Of a stretch of DNA of 42,433 nt, positions 21,641 to 29,635 are shown one piece after another. The first letter of the stretch is position 1. Every line of letters starts with the position of its first letter. A program made the translations under genes and the position numbers. This DNA is from a virus. The notes below the pieces were generated by a model, which was not told where the DNA came from, did not search any database, and was given only the letters and a program-made list of their open reading frames with translations. The stretch covers positions 1-42,433 of the IMG/VR virus record IMGVR_UViG_3300048586_000911. One strand, written 5' to 3'.

Positions 21641-22741
21641 ATGGATCCCGACCAGAACGAGCAGATCGACGACGGCGCGCTCGACGCGCCCGAGCAAGGC
21701 CAGCAGCCCGAAGCCGAGAGCACCGACGACCGCGGCCCCGGTTCGATGCTCGATGCGCTTCGCGGCTCGCTGGGCCAGCCGAGCGAAGACGATGACGGTG
21801 CGCAGCAGCCCATCGCTGGCGACGATCGTCCGCGAGGTCCCGATGGGCGCTTCCTGCCGAAGGATGCAGCCGCCGATGCTGACCCGAACGCGCAGCAACA
21901 GCAGCCCGCCAAGCCCGCGGCGAAGCCCGGCGAGCAGCAGCCGCCCGCCGACGACCCGTACCGCGAGCCGGAAGGCCTGAAGCCCGAGGCGCGCGAGCGC
22001 TTCCAGGCGCTGGTCACGCGCGCGAAAGAGGCGACGACGGCCGCCGAAACCGCGACTGCGCAGCTCGAGGAGATGCGCGGCACCGTCACCGCGTTCCAGC
22101 AGATGATCGCCGACACCGGAGCCGACGATCGCGAGATCCTCGCCATGCTCGACTTCACCCGCGCGGTGAAGGCCGGCAACTGGCAGGCGATCGAGCCGCT
22201 GCTCGGGCACCTCACGCAGCAGTTCCGAACGGTCATGGGGCGCGATCCGAACGGCTCCGATCCGTTCGTGCAGCACCCCGACCTGGCGCAGGCCGTGCAG
22301 GACGGCAAGATCACGCCGGAGTACGCCCGGCAGGTGCTGCAGGCTCGACAGTTCCAGGCGCAGCAGCAACAGCAGCAGCAGGCGGCGCAGGCCCAGCAGA
22401 GCACGCAGCAGCAGTACGTGCAGGCCGTGCAGCGCGCTACGCAGAGCGTGAGCGCGATGGTCCAGAAGTGGTCGCAGACCGACCTCGACTGGCCGAAGAA
22501 GCAGGCGCTGATGCAGCAGCACGCCAAGCGCGTGGCCGAGACCATCCCGCCCGAGCACTGGGCGAGCGCGCTGCAGATGGCCTACGACGCGATCGGCCAG
22601 ACGATGACGACGATGGCACCGCCGCGCCCGACGCCGACACCGAACACGCCGCAGCCGCTGCGCCCGTCGGCGGCCAACGTCGGCCGGCGCGAGCCGTCCT
22701 CGATGCAGGAAGCCATCGCCGGCGCGATCGGCACAGCCTGA
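21641..22741 (+). CDS. Scaffolding protein
   Basis: A 366-residue protein preceded by AGGAGG. The N-terminal ~110 residues are acidic and disordered with many Gln and Pro. The middle is a coiled-coil helix (FQALVTRAKEATTAAETATA), then a Gln-rich segment, and the end is helical and basic. This composition and the location between portal and coat are those of internal capsid scaffolds, which guide coat assembly and leave before packaging. Identity rests on composition and gene order. A terminator follows 46 bases later. Confidence 0.8.
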   Translation: MDPDQNEQIDDGALDAPEQGQQPEAESTDDRGPGSMLDALRGSLGQPSEDDDGAQQPIAGDDRPRGPDGRFLPKDAAADADPNAQQQQPAKPAAKPGEQQPPADDPYREPEGLKPEARERFQALVTRAKEATTAAETATAQLEEMRGTVTAFQQMIADTGADDREILAMLDFTRAVKAGNWQAIEPLLGHLTQQFRTVMGRDPNGSDPFVQHPDLAQAVQDGKITPEYARQVLQARQFQAQQQQQQQAAQAQQSTQQQYVQAVQRATQSVSAMVQKWSQTDLDWPKKQALMQQHAKRVAETIPPEHWASALQMAYDAIGQTMTTMAPPRPTPTPNTPQPLRPSAANVGRREPSSMQEAIAGAIGTA

Positions 22742-22786
22742 CGCCTTTTCCCGGTTGTCTCCTCCCGGTGGCATTGCGCCACCTTG

Positions 22787-22811
22787 GCCCGCCTACATGG
22801 CGGGCTTTTTT
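22787..22811 (+). terminator. Rho-independent terminator after the scaffold gene
   Basis: GCCCGCC and GGCGGGC form a perfect 7-bp stem with loop TACAT, followed by six T. A second hairpin, GGTGGC/GCCACC, lies just upstream. It separates the scaffold transcript from the coat transcript. Confidence 0.88.
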
Positions 22812-22817
22812 CGCACT

Positions 22818-22848
22818 GTGGAGTGAGCCAATTCGTCCTCGGTACGGT
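22818..22848 (+). promoter_or_regulatory. Late element copy 2, before the coat gene
   Basis: GTGGAGTGAGCCAATT at 22818-22833, nine bases, then TACGGT at 22843-22848. It begins six bases after the terminator tail, as a promoter restarting transcription would. A leader of about 130 bases (22849-22979) with no coding frame follows, ending in AGGAGG before the coat ATG. Confidence 0.65.
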
Positions 22849-22979
22849 CGCACCTGACAGCACCTGCACGCCTCGTCAGCGCGCGCCCGCCCGAGCAATC
22901 GGCTGAATGCGGCCTCGCCAACCGCGAATCGGAGCGGCCCCGAAAGGGTTCTTCCATCCAATTCGCACAGGAGGCTGAA

Positions 22980-24041
22980 ATGCCGTTCACTGCCGGACAG
23001 CTCGCCGAGGCCGCAAAGGTCGGCCTGGACTTCTACCTGAAGAACAACCCCGTCGATCAGATCGCCGTCGATCGGCCGCTCATGAACGAGCTGAACAAGC
23101 GCAAGACGTCGTTTCCCGGCGCGAAGGAATACGTCGTCGAGCAGCTGCGCATGCGCTACAGCTCGAACTTCCAGTGGTACCGCGGCTCGGGTTCGGTGAC
23201 CTACAACGAGCGCAACACCATCGAGCAGGCAAAGTACCCGTGGCGCAGTGCGCACGACGGCCTGATGCTCGACGAGGACCGGCTCGCGCAGAACGGGATC
23301 ATCGTCACCGACGATCGGCAGGCGAGCGCGAGCGACGCCGAGATGATCCAGCTCACGAACCTGCTCACCGAGCAGAGCGAGGTGCTTCGGCTGGGTTACG
23401 AAGAGAAGTTCTCGCAGGCCCTGCACCTGGACGGCTCGTCCTCGACCGACGCGATCGCGGGCCTGGACTTCCTCGTGCCGATCAAGGCCGCGCCCACGGC
23501 GACCGGCACGGAAGTCGTCGGCGGCATCGATCGGTTCGACGTGCCGGCGTGGCTCTCGAATCGGGAGACGGGGCTCGCGGCCGGCACGATCCTGGGCAAG
23601 ACCGAGAACATGTGGCGTGCCTGCTCGCGCAACGGCGGTCGTCCGACCACGATCATCGCTGGCAAGGACTACATCGACATGTTCCGCGATGCCGCGGCGA
23701 ACGCCTCGGTCATCCAGCGCTACATCCAGATCGCGCCCACCGGCGGCACGAAGCTCGATCCGGCGATCACGGGCCTTGCCTTCAACGGCGTGCCCATCCA
23801 GTGGGCGCCGGAGTGGGACGACAACTTCGGCGGGGCGGTCACGCCCGCGGTGCACTGGGCCAAGCGCTGCTACATGCTGAACCTGCGGCACCTGAAGCTG
23901 CGCCCGCTGCAGGGGCAGGACATGGTCAGCCGCAAGCCGCCGCGCCCGTACGACAAGTACGTCGTGTACATGGCGCTGACCTGGAAAGGCGCGATGACGC
24001 TGAACCACTCGAAGGCGCAAGGTGTGATCTCGATCACCTGA
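22980..24041 (+). CDS. Major capsid (coat) protein
   Basis: A 353-residue protein after a strong AGGAGG site. It begins MPFTAGQLAEAAKVGLDFYL and has FQWYRGSGSVTYNERNTIEQ, an EKFSQALHLDGS loop, a LDFLVPIKAAPTATG segment and a C-terminal part (YMLNLRHLKLRPLQGQD, YVVYMALTWKGAMTL) typical of HK97-fold coats of podoviruses. Its position directly after the scaffold and its own terminator-promoter unit indicate high expression. The fold is inferred from pattern and context. Confidence 0.85.
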   Translation: MPFTAGQLAEAAKVGLDFYLKNNPVDQIAVDRPLMNELNKRKTSFPGAKEYVVEQLRMRYSSNFQWYRGSGSVTYNERNTIEQAKYPWRSAHDGLMLDEDRLAQNGIIVTDDRQASASDAEMIQLTNLLTEQSEVLRLGYEEKFSQALHLDGSSSTDAIAGLDFLVPIKAAPTATGTEVVGGIDRFDVPAWLSNRETGLAAGTILGKTENMWRACSRNGGRPTTIIAGKDYIDMFRDAAANASVIQRYIQIAPTGGTKLDPAITGLAFNGVPIQWAPEWDDNFGGAVTPAVHWAKRCYMLNLRHLKLRPLQGQDMVSRKPPRPYDKYVVYMALTWKGAMTLNHSKAQGVISIT

Positions 24042-24047
24042 GCATCC

Positions 24048-24071
24048 GCGGGGCCTTCGGGCCCGCCCTTT
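24048..24071 (+). terminator. Possible weak terminator or attenuator after coat
   Basis: A GC-rich hairpin with loop TTCG and one bulged G, followed by CCTTT, begins six bases after the coat stop. The tail is short, so read-through into the next genes is likely. It may reduce downstream expression relative to coat. Confidence 0.4.
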
Positions 24072-24086
24072 CAACCCGGAGACTCC

Positions 24087-24413
24087 ATGCAGATCTCGAT
24101 CAAGCGCGTTCCCATCCGCCGCGACATGGCGGAGACCCTCCTCGTCGACGTCGGCGAGCACGAAATCCCGGTGCTGCAGGCGGTGCACGGCGAGCAGATC
24201 AAGCTCGACGCGATCGACGCCACACCCGACGAGGTGACGATCGACGATCCGCGCATCGAGTACGAGCGCCTGGCGCGCCTGTACGGCGAGGAGCCCAAGA
24301 GCGGGCGCTCCTACGTCGACCTCGCCTACACCACGATGCGCCAGTTCATCGCCGACCTGCAGCAGCTCGCCGTCGGCCCGAAAGCGCGCGCGAAGGAAAA
24401 GGCCACCACGTGA
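24087..24413 (+). CDS. Hypothetical protein after coat (108 aa)
   Basis: A 108-residue protein with a beta-rich start (MQISIKRVPIRRDMAETLLV) and acidic middle (DATPDEVTIDDPRIEYERL), ending with a helix and a Lys-rich tail. It lies between coat and the connector gene, which it overlaps as GTGA. Possibly head completion. No family recognised. Confidence 0.65.
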   Translation: MQISIKRVPIRRDMAETLLVDVGEHEIPVLQAVHGEQIKLDAIDATPDEVTIDDPRIEYERLARLYGEEPKSGRSYVDLAYTTMRQFIADLQQLAVGPKARAKEKATT

Positions 24414-25117
24414 CGTTCTCGGCCACGCCCCCGCGAACGCTCGAATCATTGCGCACCGAGCTACAGGTGCGGATCGGTGGTGCGGCCGGAATCTCGTTCG
24501 CCAAGCCCATTCTCGACTCGTTCCTGCAGCGCGCACAGGAGGCGCTCTACGAGGTCGGCGAGTGGAAGCACCTGCGCGCCTCTGCGGTCATCGACGTCGC
24601 AGACGGCTCGATCTGGTACGACCTGCCGACCGACTGCAACCTCGAGCGCATCGAGGGCGTATGGATCCTCTCCTGGGGCGCCTGGCTCGCGCTGCGCGAG
24701 GGCATCAGCGTGCAGCAGCGCAACTTCTCCGCGCCCGCCGATCCCTGCCGTTACGAGATCCGGTGGAACGCGGATGCCGTCAATCCGTCATGGAAGGTGC
24801 AGATCGAGTTGCACCCTGAGCCCATCGTCGACTCGAAGCTGCGCATCGAATACGTGCGGTCGCTGCTGCCGTTCACCGAGGACAGTCACGTCGCTTCGAT
24901 CCCGACTGGGCCGCTGTTCCTGCATGCGCTGACCAACGCGAAGCTGCACTACCGACAGCCGGACGGCCCGCAGTACGCGCAACAGCTCGAAGCCATGCTG
25001 CTCGATCTGAAGGGCCGGCATCGGCGCGCGACGGTCGTCACGCCGCGCAGCGAGCGCCGCGTGCTCGACGAAGACGTGCCGTACCTGCTGCCGCCCACGT
25101 CGGTCCCGGGGGGCTGA
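24410..25117 (+). CDS. Head-tail connector/adaptor protein
   Basis: A 235-residue protein starting at GTG in a GTGA overlap. The N-terminal helical part (LESLRTELQVRIGG, ILDSFLQRAQEALYEVGEWK) is followed by beta-rich sections (SIWYDLPTDCNLERIEGVWI, KLRIEYVRSLLPF) and a C-terminal helical segment. This helix-then-beta arrangement, and position between coat and the propeller-like nozzle, match ring-forming adaptors below the portal (gp4/gp11 type). Assigned by context and composition. Confidence 0.65.
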   Translation: MTFSATPPRTLESLRTELQVRIGGAAGISFAKPILDSFLQRAQEALYEVGEWKHLRASAVIDVADGSIWYDLPTDCNLERIEGVWILSWGAWLALREGISVQQRNFSAPADPCRYEIRWNADAVNPSWKVQIELHPEPIVDSKLRIEYVRSLLPFTEDSHVASIPTGPLFLHALTNAKLHYRQPDGPQYAQQLEAMLLDLKGRHRRATVVTPRSERRVLDEDVPYLLPPTSVPGG

Positions 25118-25118
25118 T

Positions 25119-26657
25119 GTGGCGAGCATCGTCTATGCGGAGTTCTCCGGCGGCGTAGATCTCTCGCGCCCGGCGAACATTCAGGATGCGAACCGCTTCC
25201 GGGAACTTCGGAACGCCTACGTGACGCCCGGCAAGGCGGTGCGAAAGCGCCCCGGTGCGCGCTACGTGTGGTCCTGGGGGCCGGGGGTGCGGGGGCTGTT
25301 CAGTGGCCCGGGGTGCCTCACCGGCTTCTGGGGCGGCGCGAACCCGCAGGTGCAGGCGATCACCTCCGTACCGTTCGTGCAGGACTCCGCGCGCTACCGC
25401 ACGATGCGACTGGACTACGCGGGCAGCATACCGGGCAACCCGGGCGATCGTATCGATCGCGTGCACGCGGCCTTCCTCGTGGCCGACTCGCTGTACGTGG
25501 TCGCGGCGACCGACGTCGGCGTGCGGCACTTCTTCGGCAAGCCGACGGACCTGACTGCCAACCGCATCGAGGACGCCAACTGCCCGAACGGCACGACGGC
25601 GATTCCGATCGCGAGCAAGGTGTTCGCGGGCGACCCCTCGGGCGTCGTGCGATTCTCCAAGACCGATGATCCGCGCGATTGGACGGCCGAGGACGACGCG
25701 GGCTTCCTGCCGACGAACCGCAAGACGCGATCGAGCAACACGATTGCCGCGCTGGGCGAGTTCGACGGCCGGCTCGTGGTGAGCACGGGGGACGCCGCGC
25801 AGCTGTGGGATGTCGACCCCGACCCGGCGGAAATGCGGTTCTACAAAACAATCGCCGTGGGCCAGGTGGCCGGCGACACGGGCGCGAACGTGGGGGCGGA
25901 CCTGTTCTTCCTCTCGCCGTCCGGCGTGCGCAGCATCGTGCTCAACGCCCAGAACGCCAACGCGATGGACCTGGACGTCGGCGTGCCGGTCGATCGCCTG
26001 GCCACGCAGTTCACCACGCGCGCGCTCGCGCGGTTTTTCCCCAGCCTCGGACAGTTCTGGCTCATCGAAGGTGCGCGCGCTCTCGTGTATTCGTTCAGCC
26101 GCACCGCGAAGGTCTACGCGTGGAGCGAGTACGTCTTCCCGTGGGAGATCGCCGGCGCCGTGGACTTCGAGGGCACGGCCTACCTGCGCTCGGCCGACGG
26201 CGACATCTACCGTCTCGACCCGGACTACGCCTACGACGACGACGCGCGAGCCGCGGTGGCGGCGCTCAGTTCCGATCGCGATCCGTACGCATGGGCCGAT
26301 GAGATGCCGGCCGAGGGGCGAGCGGCACCGCGCGTGCGCGTCGTCACGCCGTTCTTCGACTTCAAGTCGCCAGCGGCGCTGAAGCAGATCCACGCGATGG
26401 ACGTCGTCGCCACGCGCAGCGCGCGCGCTGGGCGCTTCGAGATCACGCATCTCTTCCGCTCCGACACGGGCTCCGAGGTATTCGAAGCCGGCCCGATCGA
26501 CCTCTCGATGCTCCCCGACGATTCGCGCCCACAGGGCTGGATCCCGGTCGGACTCATGGCGCCGTCGGTGGCCGCCGTCATCGAGCACGAGGCGCCGGAG
26601 TCCTTCGAGCTGTCGGCGCTGATCTACCACTTCGACAACCTGGGGGTTGCGGGATGA
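25119..26657 (+). CDS. Tail nozzle/stabilisation protein with propeller-like repeats
   Basis: A 512-residue protein with repeated short beta units. It begins VYAEFSGGVDLSRPANIQ and FRELRNAYVTPGKAVRKRPG, the typical opening of short-tail nozzle proteins. Next come VFAGDPSGVVRFSKTDDPRDW, GEFDGRLVVSTGDAAQLW and AVDFEGTAYLRSADGDIYRL. In podoviruses this protein (P22 gp10-like or tubular B-like) closes the portal and holds fibres. The GTG start lies one base after the previous stop. Confidence 0.75.
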   Translation: MASIVYAEFSGGVDLSRPANIQDANRFRELRNAYVTPGKAVRKRPGARYVWSWGPGVRGLFSGPGCLTGFWGGANPQVQAITSVPFVQDSARYRTMRLDYAGSIPGNPGDRIDRVHAAFLVADSLYVVAATDVGVRHFFGKPTDLTANRIEDANCPNGTTAIPIASKVFAGDPSGVVRFSKTDDPRDWTAEDDAGFLPTNRKTRSSNTIAALGEFDGRLVVSTGDAAQLWDVDPDPAEMRFYKTIAVGQVAGDTGANVGADLFFLSPSGVRSIVLNAQNANAMDLDVGVPVDRLATQFTTRALARFFPSLGQFWLIEGARALVYSFSRTAKVYAWSEYVFPWEIAGAVDFEGTAYLRSADGDIYRLDPDYAYDDDARAAVAALSSDRDPYAWADEMPAEGRAAPRVRVVTPFFDFKSPAALKQIHAMDVVATRSARAGRFEITHLFRSDTGSEVFEAGPIDLSMLPDDSRPQGWIPVGLMAPSVAAVIEHEAPESFELSALIYHFDNLGVAG

Positions 26658-27376
26658 GCACCCTGACTGGAATTCGCGGAAACCTATCGACCGATACCGG
26701 TGACGGCTTCTACCTGCAGACCACGCCGCGCGCAGGCGGCAATACGTCGGTGTGGCTGCCGAATTCGGCGCGCGAGTCGCAGGAGGAGTGGGATCTCGCG
26801 CTACGCATCGCCGAACTGAACCGCCTGTTTGGCATCGTCGGGCGACCCGGCAATAACCCGAGCGGGCGTGCGCCGATCTACAACCAGGTGCGCGACGACG
26901 TCTACGACCTGCAGGCCAACCGCCTGAACGAGAACCGCGAGGATACGTTGCGGAAGCTCCGCTTCGGTCTTGCGCGCACGGGCCTGACCGGCGGCTCGGC
27001 CGACGTGAGCGCGCAGGGTCTGGAACAGCGCGAGTTCGGCCGCGCGCTGATGGACGCGAGCAACACCGCGCAGTCGGCTGCCGACGAGGTGCGAGCCAAC
27101 GACGAGCGGACGCGCCTGAATCTCATCTCACAGATGCGTTCCGGGTTGGACGCCGGCAACGCCACGCAGAACGCGCTCTCGCAGATGGCCTCGAACGTCG
27201 ACGCCGCCAAGGGCGCAACGAACTACGCGGCCGTGGACTCCTACGCACAGGCGATGCAGCCGGCGCTCGCGCGCTACCAGATCCTGTCGGGCCGGCAGCA
27301 GGCGCAGCGTCAGTATCAGCCGCAGTACCCGATCGCCAGGCCGAGCAGCGGCACGATCATCCAGGGGAGCTTCTGA
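26654..27376 (+). CDS. Virion protein, probable first ejection/internal protein (240 aa)
   Basis: A 240-residue protein rich in Asn, Gln, Ala and Arg, mainly helical after residue 50 (YDLQANRLNENREDTLRKLR). It starts in an ATGA overlap and ends in a TGATG junction with the next gene. It is the first of four successive Ala/Gln-rich proteins between the nozzle and the tail fibre, where podoviruses encode the proteins ejected with DNA. No sequence domain is recognised. Confidence 0.65.
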   Translation: MSTLTGIRGNLSTDTGDGFYLQTTPRAGGNTSVWLPNSARESQEEWDLALRIAELNRLFGIVGRPGNNPSGRAPIYNQVRDDVYDLQANRLNENREDTLRKLRFGLARTGLTGGSADVSAQGLEQREFGRALMDASNTAQSAADEVRANDERTRLNLISQMRSGLDAGNATQNALSQMASNVDAAKGATNYAAVDSYAQAMQPALARYQILSGRQQAQRQYQPQYPIARPSSGTIIQGSF

Positions 27377-28128
27377 TGTTTGGCCTCGATCTACTGATAC
27401 CGCTCATCATCTCGGCGATCGCCTCGGCGGGCGGCGCGTACCTGCAGTACGACGCGCAGCGCGACGCGCAGAAACGCCAGCGGCGCGAGATCGAGGCTGC
27501 GCAGGACGAGCAGGAGGAGTTCGACCGCCGCCGCCAGGCACAGGTGCTCGAAAACGCCGTGAAGGTCGCCGCGGACCCGCAGGAGCAGCTGCAGCGCGTC
27601 GTGCAGCCCGCGCAGGAGCGCCTCGAGGGCGTCGCCCAGCAGGCAGCGCAGACGACCGCGCAGAGCGCTTCGCGCCCGGTCGGGGCGTCGAGTCGCTACG
27701 ACACGGAGATGGCCAAGCGCGCCGCGGCGGAGCTCGAGCGCGCGATCCTCGAGGCAGGCATGGCAGCGCGCGCCGGCGGCGGGCGGCAGATGATGTTCGA
27801 GCAGGGGCTCACGAACGCGCAGGGCGCCAGCGACGTCGACAACCTGGTGTCGATCATGCAGCAGGCGGCGCGCAACTCGCGCACGCGCATCGATCAGGCA
27901 GGCAACGTGAACTCGGGGCAGATGCTCGCGGGTGGCTTGATACAGGCCGCAGGGCCGGCGATCGGCGCCGGCGTGGGTGGAGCGTTCGGGACGACGGTTC
28001 CCGCGGCGCCTGCCGATCCGAATCTCGGCAATTTCGGCACGTTGACGGGCAATCCGATGCTGTCCGGCCAGCGCAGCGCCATCCCGCAAAGCAGCTTCGG
28101 CTCGCTCACGGGCATGCGAGTGAGGTGA
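27376..28128 (+). CDS. Probable ejection protein with N-terminal membrane segment (250 aa)
   Basis: Begins MFGLDLLIPLIISAIASAGG, a hydrophobic segment. A long charged coiled coil follows (DAQKRQRREIEAAQDEQEEF) and then a Gly/Ala-rich part (GGLIQAAGPAIGAGVGGAFG), which could insert in membranes. These are the traits of internal virion proteins that form a channel across the cell envelope. Context as for its neighbours. Confidence 0.65.
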   Translation: MFGLDLLIPLIISAIASAGGAYLQYDAQRDAQKRQRREIEAAQDEQEEFDRRRQAQVLENAVKVAADPQEQLQRVVQPAQERLEGVAQQAAQTTAQSASRPVGASSRYDTEMAKRAAAELERAILEAGMAARAGGGRQMMFEQGLTNAQGASDVDNLVSIMQQAARNSRTRIDQAGNVNSGQMLAGGLIQAAGPAIGAGVGGAFGTTVPAAPADPNLGNFGTLTGNPMLSGQRSAIPQSSFGSLTGMRVR

Positions 28129-28132
28129 GACG

Positions 28133-29635
28133 ATGCCACGTGGCTATGCACCGATGACGGGAGTCTCCGGACTGGCTGGTCTGTTCGGCGGCGGGCTGAA
28201 GCAACAGGCGGCCGACGCCGAAACGGATCGGCTCCTGAAGGCCGACGCCACGCGCGGTCAGATCGACTTGTACGGCGCGCAGGCCGAGAAGGCGCGCACC
28301 GATGCTGCACAGAAGGTGCGCGAGGTCGATCTCGCTGAGCAGATGCAACGCGCGAACCTCAGGGCGCGCGAGATGCGCGCCGACCCCGAGTTCCTCGCGC
28401 AGAACGCCGCCTACCGGCTGGGCATTCCGCTCGAGACCGCGCGGGTCGCGATGACGGAGGGGGCGAAGGCCGGCCTCGGCCCCGAGCAGCTGCGCCTGCT
28501 GGGCGAGACCATCGCCTCGCTGCACGCCGCGCGCACCGAGAGCGCGGAAAAGGGCTCGGGCGTCGGCGACATCGCCACGCTGATGAAGGAAGCGGGCATG
28601 AGCGCGCAGCGGCTCGCCGCGCCTGGCATGCTCGCCACCGACCCGAACCGCGCGGCATTCATGCTCGGTGCCGGCACCAACAAAGGCGCGCCCGATCTGT
28701 TCGCCGCGCTGCCCGGCGGCATGGGCACGTTCGGCGCGTTCACCGGCGCGCATCAGTACGACCCGGGGCTGCACGACGCGGCAGTCGCGAAGGATCGCGC
28801 GTCGGCGAATGCGTCGAATGCGAGCGCGGCGCGTACGCGCCAGCAGATCGAGCAGGGCAACCGCACGTGGGACGCCGACCGCGGCGGGTTCATCGATTGG
28901 CGCACCGGCGCGTTCGTACCGGCGATGACGGCCGAGGGGACGCCGATCGGGCCGAAGCCCACCGCGACAGCCAAGCCGACCTACGACTCGGCGCGTGGCA
29001 TCCAGATCAACCCGGACGGAACGGCCACGCCCGTGACGGTCAACGGCCAGCCTATCGGCGGGAAACCGCTATCGCCCGCGGACCAGGCGCGCATCGACAG
29101 GCGCAACCGCGAGGCTGGGCGTGCGCGCGCTGCGCTCGACCAGAGCGTGGCCGAGCTCGACCGCCTCGGCGAGATCGCGCGCGAGGTGAAGGATCACCCG
29201 GGCTTGAAGGGCATCACCGGCATCCCTGGCATGTTCCCGAACATCCCGGGCACCGATCGCGCGAACGCCGCGGCGAAGCTTGACACCCTGAAATCGCAGG
29301 TCGCCTTCCGCGTGCTGCAGACGATGCGCGATATGTCGAAGACCGGCGGCGCACTCGGGCAGGTGTCCGATCGCGAAAACACGATGCTGCAGAACAACCT
29401 CGCCGCGCTCGACCGGGCGCAGAGCTACGAGGAGTTTCAGCGCGAGCTCGGCCGCGTGATCGAGTTCGTCGACGGCGTGAAGTCGCGCATGCAGCAGGCG
29501 TACACCTCCGAGTTCGGCGATCCGGATGTCGGCGCCGGACCGCCGCGCGCCGGCGAGATCGTCGACGGCTACCGATACCGCGGCGGCGACCCGGCCGATC
29601 GCGAATCGTGGGAGCCCGTGGAGAGCCGTCCATGA
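28133..29635 (+). CDS. Internal virion / DNA-ejection protein (500 aa)
   Basis: A 500-residue protein with GAGGTGAG before its ATG. The N-terminus has a Gly-rich hydrophobic patch (SGLAGLFGGGL), then helices. The C-terminal ~130 residues carry the conserved helical block found in many phage internal proteins (AKLDTLKSQVAFRVLQTMRD, GALGQVSDRENTMLQNNLAAL, FQRELGRVIEFVDGVKSRMQ). It overlaps the next gene as ATGA. Likely ejected with the genome; no lytic motif seen. Confidence 0.7.
   Translation: MPRGYAPMTGVSGLAGLFGGGLKQQAADAETDRLLKADATRGQIDLYGAQAEKARTDAAQKVREVDLAEQMQRANLRAREMRADPEFLAQNAAYRLGIPLETARVAMTEGAKAGLGPEQLRLLGETIASLHAARTESAEKGSGVGDIATLMKEAGMSAQRLAAPGMLATDPNRAAFMLGAGTNKGAPDLFAALPGGMGTFGAFTGAHQYDPGLHDAAVAKDRASANASNASAARTRQQIEQGNRTWDADRGGFIDWRTGAFVPAMTAEGTPIGPKPTATAKPTYDSARGIQINPDGTATPVTVNGQPIGGKPLSPADQARIDRRNREAGRARAALDQSVAELDRLGEIAREVKDHPGLKGITGIPGMFPNIPGTDRANAAAKLDTLKSQVAFRVLQTMRDMSKTGGALGQVSDRENTMLQNNLAALDRAQSYEEFQRELGRVIEFVDGVKSRMQQAYTSEFGDPDVGAGPPRAGEIVDGYRYRGGDPADRESWEPVESRP

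Noticed and set aside
22341-22430. CAG-rich run in the scaffold gene as a regulatory repeat
   Set aside because: It encodes a Gln/Ala-rich linker in frame, common in scaffolding proteins, with no fixed non-coding period.
22767-22783. GGTGGC/GCCACC hairpin as a separate terminator
   Set aside because: It lacks a T tract; the next hairpin at 22787-22811 is the functional-looking one.
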